Assembly: GCA_023053545.1 (NCBI GenBank)
Contig: JAKZAN010000004.1
Span: forward strand, 1,364,001 to 1,428,000
DNA from: Lepidurus packardi
Taxonomy: Eukaryota > Arthropoda > Branchiopoda > Notostraca > Triopsidae
Direction of reading: 5' to 3'
Length of the DNA stretch: 64,000 nt
Notes under the pieces: model-generated
What the model saw: the letters and a program-made list of their open reading frames with translations, nothing else
Databases searched by the model: none
What the model was told of the DNA's origin: nothing
In this document: positions 45,047 through 55,610 of the stretch, one piece after another
Position numbering within the stretch: position 1 is the stretch's first letter
Layout: every line of letters starts with the position of its first letter
Made by a program: the position numbers and the translations under genes

Positions 45047-46675
45047 TTAAATTAAAGTAGAATTTCCAGTGCAAGCGGGGGATGTGTCCTGATTATCGAA
45101 CTGCACAATGATAATGACGTACGTTGCAACTGCTCCAACAACCTAAAACACTCCCTTTTAGTGATGTAATTTCTTAAGAAAAATCAATAAAGAGACAATC
45201 AAATCTTACTGCTGGAAGAATTTTCCTACCAATTGCAAACATTCCGCAACCAGTAATTTCCGCGTCAACGCTCAAAACTTGGTTGCGAAACCAATGAAGC
45301 TTTTTATGGCCACGAAAGAGAAATACATCCAATATTAAAGAAAATAATAACTTAAGATTTATACCGTTCACAGCACTTACCTTGAGACTATCCTCAGCAC
45401 CCAAATCGTGTAGCAGCAATTCATCAACTTTTAGCTTAGTGTCTTTGACCTTAGAACTGAAGATTTAGTCGAAGTTTTAAATGAAGATCGAACTGGTTAC
45501 ACTCACGTTGTAGAAAAGCCAATCCGCTGCCCAAATAACTACTATAAAACTCATAAAATCGTGGCTGAAAAACAGCAGAAAACGGATAGTAGTAGCAATC
45601 CACGAAAAGTCTTGATGAAGGGTCTGGTTTTGCAGAATTTCTGATAAGAGTAAGTAAAGTGTATGCGATCCACCTATGAGATTCGTCAGTCGACATGTCA
45701 TGAAAAGTAGGAGAGGGAAGCTAAAGTAGGCATCAACTGCTTGGACCGCCTTCTTTAGCTTAATTGTGACTTCTTGCAAGTTTCTGATTCGCATAGAATA
45801 GGAGAGAGAACCGGACTCGTTCTCTTGCTTCAGGCCTCCAAGTTGGGTATCTTGAACGAGGTGCAATTGCTGGTTAATCTTCGATCTGAAGTGAGCAAAT
45901 TGATGACCAACAGTTTGGCAGATTACTAGCAATTGCATAGGGACTAGCCAAGACGCAGATAGGTTGTACATCAGTATTAGTATGTTCAGCGTACCCCTCA
46001 GGAAAAGATGGGATGTCCCAAAAATTAAACTCAAGCGAACGATGTCTTTGTTAGGGTTGTAATACTTGCACAATATTAAGAATAACTATTTTTGAAAATA
46101 AAGAAAGAGAAAAATAAAAAAAATCTTAATATATTAAGAGCTGAGAATAAGAAGAAGCTCGAATTATTCTTTCTCACCAAAATTGCATTAAGCAGGCCAA
46201 CGGGAATAAATGTCACGTACGAGAACTTCAACTTCTTCAAATTTGGACCCAGCAAATCACTTGAAGCTGATAGATAGTTAAGAGCTGATTTAAGGGATGT
46301 AATGTTCCATAAAGTTAAGCGAGGTACAACAATCGAGGAGCATAGAAAGCTTAGGTTGTCTAGCATGGCAACTACCTTCGTAGTAGAACTATCAAGGGAA
46401 AAGAATATGGCAAAGACCGTATCCACTAAGTCTACACACTGAAAAGCTAAGGTAGTAAGACAGAGAAAGGTCAAAACAGAGAAACCAGTAAAGAGAAGTT
46501 CGAAATCCTTCCCATTCTGAATTATCTGAAAAGGTAAGAGGCCTGACCAGTTGGTAATTCTCAAGACTTTCTGGATATTAATTACTGAACTACTACCGAA
46601 ACTGGATTCTGGTGATTGGTTAGGAGGACAAAAACTTTCAACTTTAGTTTGCCTAACTTGTTTCAGGCAATCCAT
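45047..46675 (-). CDS. gustatory receptor, 7tm_7 family (443 aa, 5 exons)
   Basis: Exons 46178-46675, 45507-46085, 45381-45449, 45210-45299 and 45047-45142 are all multiples of three and close to 444 codons. ATG at 46673-46675 (MDCLKQVRQTKVES). Exon 1 ends with the SIVVPRLTLWNITSLKSALN region; exon 2 contains LIFGTSHLFLRG, FMTCRLTNLIGGSHT and FIVVIWAADWLFYN; the last exon carries VGAVATYVIIIVQF, the Gr C-terminal signature. Unlike its neighbours it has an extra intron (45300-45380) splitting the former exon 3 between DSLK and LHWFRNQ. It is intact and well diverged from the gene at 29941, so it is probably a functional receptor; ligand unknown. Confidence 0.9.
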
Positions 46676-47089
46676 GGTGTGAGAGCCTTGGCTTCTGCGG
46701 ATGCACTGAAGGCCTTATAGGCAAAAATAGGTTAACACGGCTGTTCAATTTTCCGATAATAAATATTTAAGGAAGTCCTTTTGAAAGGTTTCTATTAAAA
46801 AAATTGTCAACTCATTTATGAGGTACAATTGCTACATAACCTATGCATATGACAATTTAATCTAGAAGCTTCAATAGATAAAATCCGGAAATTTGTCTTA
46901 ACCTAGAAAGATAATTGATTTTATTTGGGTAGTTTTAGATTCTTTTAGTTGCTTGGCCAGGAAGCTTAAGTCAGAAAACTGGCTTATACCACGACTCAAT
47001 AAGAAATCAGAATTCTGATTGAAGCCTTTGCGCTTCAACTGTTTATTAATAAATAAATTTCCTATCTAATTTTGGTCAACTCAGTAACG
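46676..47089. other. no gene seen
   Basis: Promoter and spacer region of the receptor gene; the stretch 46945-47060 resembles the 3' flank of the cuticle pseudogene at 32302 (CTCAATAAGAAATCAGA). Confidence 0.45.
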
Positions 47090-47255
47090 GGCGGGGGCAA
47101 AGTAAACAGCGGGTGCACGGTAGGCCACGGGAGCAACATAGGCGGGTACACGGTAGGCGGTTGGGCAAAACAGTCGGGGCTAGCATAAGATGAGGCAGAG
47201 TAGGTTGGGGGACGGACGGTGGCCCAGACGGCGGCGACTTCTGGGGTGTATTCAA
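47090..47255 (-). pseudogene. cuticle protein C-terminal fragment
   Basis: The minus strand reads YTPEVAAVWATVRPPTYSAS and then a frameshifted Tyr/Ala/Pro tail. It stops abruptly at about 47255, where unrelated sequence begins. The RR domain and exon 1 are missing. It lies head-to-head with the next cuticle copy. Confidence 0.85.
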
Positions 47256-47429
47256 TTTAAACTAAAGTAAAAGTAAAAACTGCGAGGGGTAAAGTTCGCC
47301 TTCCCCGAGGCAAGCTGCAGAGATGCTGGCAAAGTGTTGTGCATGTTCCAGTTGACCCACGCATAAAAGCAATAACTGTGGTTCAGCTTAATCAGTTCGA
47401 TCTCATTTTCCAAAACCTCCAAACCAACA

Positions 47430-47968
47430 ATGAAATTCTTTCTTCTTGCTGCTTTCTTGGCCGCTGCCTCGGCCGCTAGCTTGCCTTACCAACAACTTGC
47501 CTTGCCTTACCTTACTCTACCGGCTATGCTAGGCAGCCGGAAATCACCATCGTGAGCCAAACCGATGTCCGCAACCCAGATGCAAGCAGCCACTGGAGGT
47601 AAGCAAATACAGTCATCTTTTTGATTCATTAACTTCAAGTATTGAATTTCTTATAGCTACACCGGATCTGAAGCGCGACCCGTGAAGAATCTCAAGTCCG
47701 GAAGATGATCGGCACAGAAATGGGCAACACCAACCACGGATCTTCTTTTTTCATTAACCCCGAAGACCAACGTATTAAATTGACCTGGGTTGCTGACGAG
47801 AACGGATTCCAGTCCAAGGGTGACCACTTGCCCGTCGCCCCCGGATATACCCCTGAAGTCGCCGCCGTCTGGGCCACCGTCCGTCCCCCAACCTACTCTG
47901 CCTCAGCTTATGCTGCTCCCGTCGCCTATCGTGCCCCCGCTGTTTCCCCGGCCCCCACCCGCTATTAA
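47430..47968 (+). pseudogene. RR-1 cuticle protein gene with two frame breaks
   Basis: Exon 1 (47430-47598) begins with ATG and a signal peptide (MKFFLLAAFLAAASA), but loses frame in the repeated CTTGCCTTACC region before QPEITIVSQTDVRNPDASSHW. Exon 2 (47657-47968) starts SYTGSE and is again one base short near 47675, after which the frame is open through LTWVADENGFQSKGDHLP, YTPEVAAVWATVRPPTYSAS and a terminal PTRY. Splice sites and a TATA-like CATAAAAG near 47360 are intact. Two single-base losses in an otherwise perfect gene are compatible with a young pseudogene or with consensus errors. Confidence 0.85.
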
Positions 47969-48689
47969 ATTGGAGGAAAAAGTAAGGAGACTTATTTGTG
48001 AATAAATACTTGAAATGCAATACCTAATCTCTGATTTCTTATTCTGTCCTGGCTTAAACCAATTTTATGACTTAAGTTTTATGACCAACACGCACCTAAA
48101 AGAACTTAAAATTAAGTTAATTTTCTTTCGATAGGCATGTGGTGTTCGGAAAATGGTCAGAATTAATTTTAATTTTGCTCACTATAGTAAAGCAGATTGG
48201 CGTCTTAAAGTATCGGAACCTACTCCGGGTCTCCTGCCTAACATGCTGACATCTTAGAACAAATTACCGGGGAACTTATATGGGATATTGGGTTGAGAGC
48301 CTAAATAAGCGTAGAAGTAGCAGAAAGTGACACGGTTGGTCACTTGCAATACATATACCGATCAATAGTACTGCACAGTAGGCTACAGGACGGGAAGGTC
48401 TATAGCATCGGAATCACAGCAACGAACGCTACTAATAATTAAAACGAAGCTAAAAGTTGCGTTTTGGCCTTCAACATGTAGTTTCTGAAAATAATTCCGT
48501 TCCTTTTCTGTATTCAGCAACCTATTGTATCCGTATGCTCATATCATATTGATCGTTTAGCCTTTGATGAGAAATCTAATTTCTTTTCTTATTAAAATAA
48601 GGATGAGTACTAATATATTCTAAATTTCTTGGGCCACATCTAAGGTAAAATAATTTTTATATTCAATTATTAATTTTTAAGTAATTTTT
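47969..48689. other. no gene seen
   Basis: AT-rich 3' flank of the cuticle copy and spacer. Confidence 0.45.
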
Positions 48690-49165
48690 TTTTAACTTGT
48701 ACTACGTTACAAAACTGGCGCTTCAGATTAATTTTCAAAATGCTGCCGAAACCATTTCGTTGGTGAACGTAACGCAGACGCTTGTTCAGCATATAGCTGA
48801 ACTTTTGTTTGTGATATGGGCTGCGGATTTAATCCCCACAGCTGTAAGCGCATTTTTTGTACTGTATCTATATACCATATAAAGTAATTTTTATTTATAT
48901 ATAAAAATATAAATTTACTATATAGCATTTAACATTTTTTTCCATAGGCGAATAGGTGTAAGGAGGTAGTCGGGGGAATACCTTTTTGCGATGAGGACTT
49001 GTTGATGGGGACTTGAACGATGAGCACGGTTCTTTGGACGTCCAACTTCAATCTCTCCATAGTAGCATAACAGCCAAGAATGTGGAAATCAGCGCTTGTG
49101 GTTTTATTCACTATAAACAGGAAAATGATTCCATCCGTAAGAACATTTTTTATTGAAGTTTGGTT
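48690..49165 (+). pseudogene. gustatory receptor pseudogene on the plus strand
   Basis: The end of exon 2 is recognisable (VQHIAELLFVIWAADLIPTA, followed by a GTAAGCG donor at 48844), then exon 3 after ACCATAG-type acceptor sequence at 48947 (NRCKEVVGGIPFCDEDL, and further on EHGSLDVQLQSLHSS). A duplicated patch near 48990-49010 and a later frameshift break it. Exons 1 and 4 are absent. It is closest to the receptor at 29941-31449 but inverted. Confidence 0.85.
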
Positions 49166-49179
49166 TGAAGTTTGGTTTG

Positions 49180-49450
49180 CCTCCAACCACTTCGTAAACA
49201 AATCACCAACAACTAAAATGTAACGGTTATGGTCTCTTGTTTCGGGCAAGGGTCCCAAGATATCCATTGCAACAATGTCACTTGTAAATCTTGGGTTCAA
49301 GGGATTCAAAGGAGCCTTGGTCCTTTGGGACAGAGGATTTCGTTGCATACATGTTGAACAACTCTTGCAACAGTTCTCAATGTCCTTTCTCATTCCTGGC
49401 CAATAAAATCGCGAATGCAGCTTCAGTAAGATCTTCGTGCTACCCATATA
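49180..49450 (-). pseudogene. Ty3/Gypsy integrase fragment
   Basis: An open minus-strand piece with the integrase zinc finger (HSRFYWPGMRKDIENCC, STCMQRNPLSQ) and the start of the core (VAMDILGPLPETRDHNRYIL and LFTKWLEA, first catalytic Asp in MDILGP). It stops at about 49180 against the receptor pseudogene, with no RT or LTR. Confidence 0.85.
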
Positions 49451-49454
49451 GTTC

Positions 49455-50980
49455 CTACCGATCCCAACTCCTCTCTGGACATCTATCGCTTCAAAGTCGT
49501 ACTATTGGGTGCAACTTGTTCACCTTTTATCCTTCTGGCTACTCTCAACCATCATTTGTCGAATCATCAGAGCCCCATTGGCGATAACATCCAGAAAAAC
49601 ATCTACGTCGACAACTTTGTTACTGGTGCCAATACCGAAGAACTCCTTTCCCATTTGCCTGAAGCTATACGAATTTTATCTGCTGCTGGTATGAACCTAC
49701 GTCACTAGACTTCCAACAGTAACTTCGCGTCATCTTGCTATTCACCTTTATATATTGAACGGTGATCACCTCATCCCTAACGGAGCTGTAGCTTACTCAA
49801 CCTCAAATAAGACTTCAAATTTCCTCATCAGTAAGACACGAGTAGCATCATCCGAAGGTGAACTCATGTTACCCCAGCTCAAATTCCAAACATTATTTAC
49901 TGCTGCAAAACTCGTCTCATTTATTCACGAATCTATTCGAACTTCGAACCTACCTTCATCATCTGGACTGACTCTACAATAGCGCTCATTGGTTTTATAC
50001 TCCACCTTCTTCTCGACGTTTTGTTACGCACCGACTAAATCAAATTCAAAAATTTGAGCTAATCACCGAGCTAATCGCTGAACCCGAGCTATTCACCTGG
50101 AACTTACGACGAAGAAAACTCACCCAATATAACACCACTTGGCAATTCATCCCGAAACGGGCTCCGTGGTTCGGTGGATTATGGGAGCGACTGGTTGGAG
50201 TCGCCAAGACATTGTTGAAAAAGATTCTTGGACGCTCATTTCTTTCATTCCATGAACTTCAGACAATTGTGACAGAAGTAACCTCCATTTTGAATGACAG
50301 ACCTCTAACTTACGTTTCCTCGGACATCAATGACGAAAATGCCCTCACTCCTTCTCTCTGATTTTTGGATGTCGTATTCGCTCTCCAGTTTTCGCTCATT
50401 TGGAAACTGAATCTTTCAACTCCACGTCCAATGAGAAAACCCTTCCGAAAAGGTTTACTCTTCAGAAAAGACTAGTTGCGATCTACTGGAAACGATGGAG
50501 AAAAGAATGCCTAAAGGCTCCTTGAGAATCATTCTTGTAATCTTAATTCAAACCCTCGCTCCATTCAAACAGGTGACATTGTATTAGTTCACAACGAAGA
50601 GGAATGTTTGTACTGGCCTATAGCTCGTGTTGAACAACTCATCCCTGGAAGCGATGGAGTCATCCGAACAGCATCATCCGAACTACTAATGGAATTACTA
50701 ACCGCCCGATTACAAAACTCTACCCACTGGAAAGTAACGATAACACCGTCGAATCTACTCTATCTCCTGCTGATCTACCTTCTCTTGAGTAACTACTCCA
50801 GCTAGATATCGCCGAGAAGCAGCCAAACAAGCCTTGACGAAAATCCGAAGATGGATATAACAAGATTTAGCTCCTTGCTCAAGAAGATAATCAATGGCGT
50901 CAAAACTGGAAACTGGGACGTATAATGCAGCTCTTCCCTGTATGCGACGGTCACACACTTTATGAACGCTAATGGCGGAG
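49455..50980 (+). pseudogene. BEL/Pao retrotransposon pol, decayed
   Basis: Blocks in BEL/Pao order: RT with DLYRFKVVLFGATCSPFILL and the catalytic region as IYVDNFVTG (YVDD-type, second Asp changed to Asn; 49480-49700); RNase H-like ISKTRVASSEGELMLPQLKF (49830-49900); integrase C-terminal part with WQFIPKRAPWFGGLWERLVG and LNDRPLTYVSSDINDENALTP (50140-50360); and a DUF5641-like tail with TGDIVLVHNEEE, YWPIARVEQLIPGSDGVIRT (50570-50665). Multiple frameshifts, and the integrase core is missing. Confidence 0.88.
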
Positions 50981-51394
50981 TAATGGCGGAGTAATTACTT
51001 GCCTAAATATCCTCTTTATCCGATCGAAACAAATGTTTTGAAATTCTAATTACGAAAGGGGGGAGAATATTAGCTTATTTATGACGATAAAGACCCGCCT
51101 TTAAGAATGATCATAGCTCTCAAAGAAAGCAGCAACTTGCTGATCGAACAAGTTTTACCTCGTTAACTTTTGAAATAAAATCACTTCTCAATAAATTTAA
51201 TTTAACAAACAGCGTCCATAAGAACATCCCTACCCAACTATGAGCGAGTGGACTATGAGTGGACTACAACTATGAGCGAGTGAAAAGGAAACTTCGTTCA
51301 ACTACAAAACTAATACAGCTACTCCAACTCACTTCCAAATAATCAACCTGAAGAAGACCCAAAATATGACTCCGTAGTACATTTTTTACAACAA
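50981..51394. other. possible BEL/Pao 3' end (polypurine tract and LTR-like sequence)
   Basis: A purine run ACGAAAGGGGGGAGAA at 51052-51067 follows the pol relic and could be the polypurine tract, which would place an LTR at about 51068-51230. No second LTR is present to confirm it. Confidence 0.35.
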
Positions 51395-51660
51395 CCTGTC
51401 AGCCCTCGAGAAGTGGGGCAAACAACTACGAATGGAATTCGACAACGAAAAGACCAAAATAATCCACTTCTCAAGGAGCCGAACACTGAAAGAAGCCCCT
51501 CTTATCTGGGGAAGCACAGTGACCCAGCCGAAGGAGGTAGTAAGATACCTTGGCACGATAAATGAATCTAAGCTGCCACGGAACAAACACAGCCCTCGTC
51601 GAAGCACAGAGCAACCACATTGTAGAAAGGATTCGAAAACTATCAAAGTGCCTTACACAC
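51395..51660 (+). pseudogene. LINE reverse transcriptase fragment
   Basis: Plus-strand frame with LSALEKWGKQLRMEFDNEKT, KIIHFSRSR and VVRYLGT, the block after the RT catalytic site in jockey/CR1-like non-LTR elements. It is short, 5'- and 3'-truncated, and runs out of frame after about 51660. Confidence 0.75.
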
Positions 51661-51867
51661 AACACCAACCATAACTGTAATATAATTAACGCTTAGCTGT
51701 ACCCCCTGATTCCCTTTGAGACGCGAGACCTTGACTACGTGACTATACGCATAGGTTGACTAAGCAGCCTACGTTGACTAATTGACCTTTTACCTCTGAC
51801 CTTGTATATACATGTAGCCATGTTCTTGAATACAGTCAGTCTTGACCTGAGCATCGCGAATGCAACA
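51661..51867. other. flank of the Tc1/mariner insertion, no gene
   Basis: Sequence with TTGACTA/TTGACC repeats and CTTGTATATACATG; it looks like degraded retroelement or LTR sequence but cannot be assigned. Confidence 0.3.
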
Positions 51868-51869
51868 TA

Positions 51870-53509
51870 AGTACTATACCTTCCAAAAAAAACGAGTATA
51901 GGGAAACCACAGTGGTCTATTCCCCTACCCGTGGGATTAATTAAAGACTGCTTAACGAACCGATTTGTAGGTCTCCTGTCTAAAAACCAAACCGAAACGT
52001 ATAGAAAGCGGAATCCGTTTTAACCCTGGGCTGTAGAACAGAGAAAATACTCTTACAGAAATGCTCTTGCCAAACCCCTAGCTCTCCCCCCAAAAAAAAT
52101 TTAAAGTGAGCTGCTGGCTTTTCCTCTTAATATTTTGTAATGCCTCCACTGTTATCACGGCACATCTCCAATCTTCTTGGCATTGATTCTGCTAATGTGA
52201 TCCAAAAATCAGGGTCTTCCAATATTTCATCCCATACACGAAGGACTTGAACCCAGAGTTCTTCTTTTCCGCGTAAGGTCGAAGTGCTAATAAGAAAACT
52301 GTGATTTTTTTTAATTGATAGAAATTTTACTTTATCCTTCGCTTCAGCATGGCCCAGGCATGCTCTATCGGGTTGAGATCGTGTGATCGTGGAGGATGTG
52401 GTAGAAGCGTAATGCCTTGTTCAGTAAGATACGTTCTAACTGATCTTGCTGTATGCACAGGTGAATTGTCTTGCTGAAAAACCAAGGCATCGCCGAGTGC
52501 TTCGCGCATTATGGGAAGTTCTTGAGAAAGAATCTCGACATAATTTTCCGCATTCAGTTTTCTTGTGATTCTCGTAAGAGAACTAAATCCAGTAGTAGCA
52601 GAAAACCAGGCAAACGCAGATACTGAAAACCTCCCACTTCGGCAACTGTCCCTCAGCATCTCATCGCTATAGCGCTTGTTTCTCTAAGAAATTGTGCAAC
52701 TGATGTGATGATGAATCTTATTAGCCGAAGTAGTAATTACCTCTCGATAAACTATAGTAGGTTTGTTGGAAACAGAAGAAATTGTTGTTTCGTCCGAAAA
52801 AACAACACTTGCCCAATACTCATAATCCCGATTTCGGAATTGTTCGCAAAACCGAGCTCTAGCTTCTTTGTGTAGCTCTGACAGAATAAATTTCTTAGCG
52901 GGTCTTCGAGATCTGATACCTGCTTTCGCCAGAATTCTGGATCCTGTTTGCGTTGAAATATCATGTTCCTGGCCAGAAAGTTGAACAAGTTTTCTCATTG
53001 GCAAAGTTGGATATGCTACGGAAGCAGCAATCAAGTTGATTTTCTCATTTACGCTTAATATTTCTGGACGAGCAGAGCCAACCTACAATATTACATTGCA
53101 AATTCTGTTTAACAAACATTTTCATTCTTACCTTCCTCTCCACTTTTCCTTCATTTTCTTTCCGATTAACCCACCTTTGCACTGTTGCTTTGCTTACATT
53201 TAACCTCAACGCTATTTGTTTTATCGAAATACCACTATTTCTCATTCCAAGAATTTCTCCCTTTTTGTCTGATGTCAGATGAGGAGCCATGTTTATTAGA
53301 AACTGACATGCAAGTGTGATATAGACTAGTAATATTACCTTTCACAAAAATAACCCCACCTCGGAGAAACTAGGATTCTACTTTCCTTAGTTTTGGTTTG
53401 GTTTTAGAGAGGAGCGGGTTCGAACGAGCAAATTTTAATTAATCCCACGGGTAAGGATTAGCCCACTGTGGTTTCCCTATACTCGTTTTTTTTTGGAAGG
53501 TATAGTACA
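51870..53509. mobile_element. Tc1/mariner-type DNA transposon, ~1.64 kb, both ends present
   Basis: Inverted termini share GTACTATACCTTCCAAAAAA, then CGAGTATAGGGAAACCACAG and, after a few differences, TACCCGTGGGATTAATTAAA; similarity continues with substitutions for about 150 bp. TA flanks the outermost match at 51868-51869 and 53510-53511. A TA just inside, before CCTTCC (51877-51878, 53501-53502), is an alternative boundary. The element encodes one transposase on the minus strand and lies inside degraded retroelement sequence. Confidence 0.9.
52327..53290 (-). pseudogene. Tc1-like transposase with one nonsense codon
   Basis: Exon 1 53132-53290 (ATG; helix-turn-helix SIKQIALRLNVSKATVQRWV) and exon 2 52327-53082, joined by a 49-bp GT-AG intron; 304 codons in one frame, interrupted only by TAG at 52684-52686. 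The DDE residues are present: Asp in VVFSDETTIS, Asp in VFQQDNSPVHTA and Glu in HDLNPIEHAWAMLKRR. The second HTH region includes SRRPAKKF. The single stop between the first and second catalytic Asp would abolish activity. Confidence 0.9.
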
Positions 53510-53511
53510 TA

Positions 53512-54489
53512 ACCGTGAAGTTGAGACAGATTACCGCCTATCGAACTGCTCCTGAAAACTACGTTCTTACAACAATTCGCATCCAGAAATTAACTGGCCT
53601 ACTCCACCGGAGCAGCCAAGACACAAATCATATACCTCCTGCTCGGAAAGAGCAAGATGCCTCATGTCGACCACCTGGGTAAGCACTGTAGTACACGCAC
53701 AAGCCAAGCAGAAAATCCCTGAAATGGATCAAGGAAGCAGTGATGAAGTGGAAAAGCCGATGGGAAGGAATTGTGAGCCCCTTAAAAGACCTCCACATCT
53801 CCCAAAATTCTAGGGAGAAATCGTTTACACTTAAGCGCTTTAACAATTTTTTTAAATCACACAATAATTCACATACCGTAGCCTTTTCGAGTATAATCAA
53901 CAACAAAAACTTAATTAAAAAGCATAACCTGGAAGTCAAAAAAATAAAAACATCTGTCAGGATCAGGTTAATTATTGGACTGGATGATCAGGATTAAAGG
54001 AGATATTTTGTCGGATAACATAGGAAGAGCTGAGGAACACGAGGTCTGGTTTGGGGACGGAACAGGAGGGCGATATAACACAAGACTGGATTTGCACTGT
54101 TGCACAATACGCGAGAAACAAGCGCTGACTGGCGATCGCGACTTTTCGCTCCCCTTTTATAGGGGTGCCCGGGGTTGGGAACTCGCTGGATGTCGAAATC
54201 AACTTAGATATTAGTGATCTGATAAGAAAATTCAAAGGACGGGAAAATTAGCGTCGTTGGTCACGACAAATCTAGAGGGCAATAGTCATGTCGTATGCAA
54301 ATGGGCGGGACGGATGGACGGGTTTGAGCATCAGATCAGTGTCTTATTTGCTATGGTCGCGTCCTACCGCGTCAGTAAATTTGGCGTAAATTTGGCGAGT
54401 ATTTTGAAAAAAACTTGGCAACACTGGCCTGGTTAGTAACCAAAATGGAGCCAATTGCTGATTGGCCGTTAAGACACAGATCGGTATCG
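53512..54489. other. no gene supported
   Basis: Frames at 53740-53997 (plus) and 53628-53939 (minus) have no recognised domain. The stretch up to 54240 may be degraded retroelement flank. Confidence 0.35.
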
Positions 54490-54750
54490 CTTGTCAGCAG
54501 GGTCGTACCCAGAGGGGGGGGGGGGTTCGGGGGGTTTAAACCCCCCCCCCCCCCCCCCGAAATGTTTCCGCAAATGAAAAATATACGTTTTTCTAGCATA
54601 TGTACTTGAGAAGTTTATTTCAAATTGAGCTTTGGTTTTGTTTGACCGTTTTGAAGCTCGAACAACGCGATAACTTTTCTCCTTTTTCGTATCCCCCTTT
54701 CCTTACCGGAAATATGGTATACGACAAAAATAGGATTTCAAGTTCTCGGG

Positions 54751-54790
<40 letters not shown>

Positions 54791-54815
54791 TCCTGGGTAC
54801 GGGCCTGCTTGTCAG
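54490..54815. mobile_element. hAT-type MITE, 310 bp, with long G and C tracts
   Basis: Ends CAGGGTCGTACCCAG (from 54498) and the complement of CAGGCCCGTACCCAGGA (to 54807) form an imperfect inverted repeat. The 8-bp direct repeat CTTGTCAG flanks it at 54490-54497 and 54808-54815, the target duplication length of hAT elements. Next to each end is a G- or C-run: G12 and C18 around 54519-54558 and a C run of about 25 at 54757-54781. It has no coding capacity. Confidence 0.9.
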
Positions 54816-55347
54816 ACATAGATTATAAACAGTTTAAGTGTGAATACTCATAGCATAGAGTAATAATAAATAGAGAGAACATTGAGGCCTTTCCTTACGG
54901 AAAGTTTGTTACCACTTTCGAGAGCCCCAGGCTAACCCCATGAGAGGAGGAGGTTGGCCAGAACTTCTTGAGACAGCGGGAACTAAGAAAAACGGAGTTG
55001 AGCTGTAAATCGATACCAAATGGACTTGATCGATTTCTTTGCCTTAGCGGAGACCAAGCGGGAAATTTTTAAACATTAATCCGAATTATAACCGGATCAT
55101 AGCGACCATTTAGAAAATGCACATTTATATAATATAACGAGTATGTATAGAATACAAACAAAAAGTCGATACATGAAAAAAAAAGGGGGGGGGGGTTACA
55201 AAAAATGGGTTTTGACATTGCAAGCATAGGAATTTCCGACATAGGGATACGGAGGATTGATTTTACTCTTTATGTCAATTTTAACATTTCAAACATTTTG
55301 TAAACATTTCAAAATTATAAGTGAGGTAAATTTAAGGATTATACATG
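54816..55347. other. no gene; G11 run at about 55185
   Basis: AT-rich spacer with a homopolymeric A9G11 tract near 55177-55196. Confidence 0.45.
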
Positions 55348-55610
55348 TCAGTTTCCACTGAATATGGTGCATTTCTTGTTCACCTGCCTTAAAGTTCCAG
55401 AGTGCGTTTGGCTATTACGGGCGCGTGCGTAATGGTACAGTCTGGTGTTTAAATATTTTCTTACAACAAGACTAATAAAAAGTCGCCCATGTTTGTCCTG
55501 TCCTGACAACTGATTATCATGCTCGACAAGTGCTTTTAATATATATCCCTTTTCTTGGTAATTCTCAAACACGTAACTAACGTCATCAGATATAAACTGA
55601 AATTATAATA
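55348..55610 (-). pseudogene. possible transposase C-terminal fragment
   Basis: A minus-strand frame reads ISLVVRKYLNTRLYHYARAR and ends with TLRQVNKKCTIFSGN. The pattern of a helix with RLYHYAR followed by a basic LRQ-x-NKK tail resembles C-termini of some DNA transposases (for example THAP/P-element-like), but the match is weak and from memory of general pattern only. No upstream catalytic region is seen. Confidence 0.3.
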
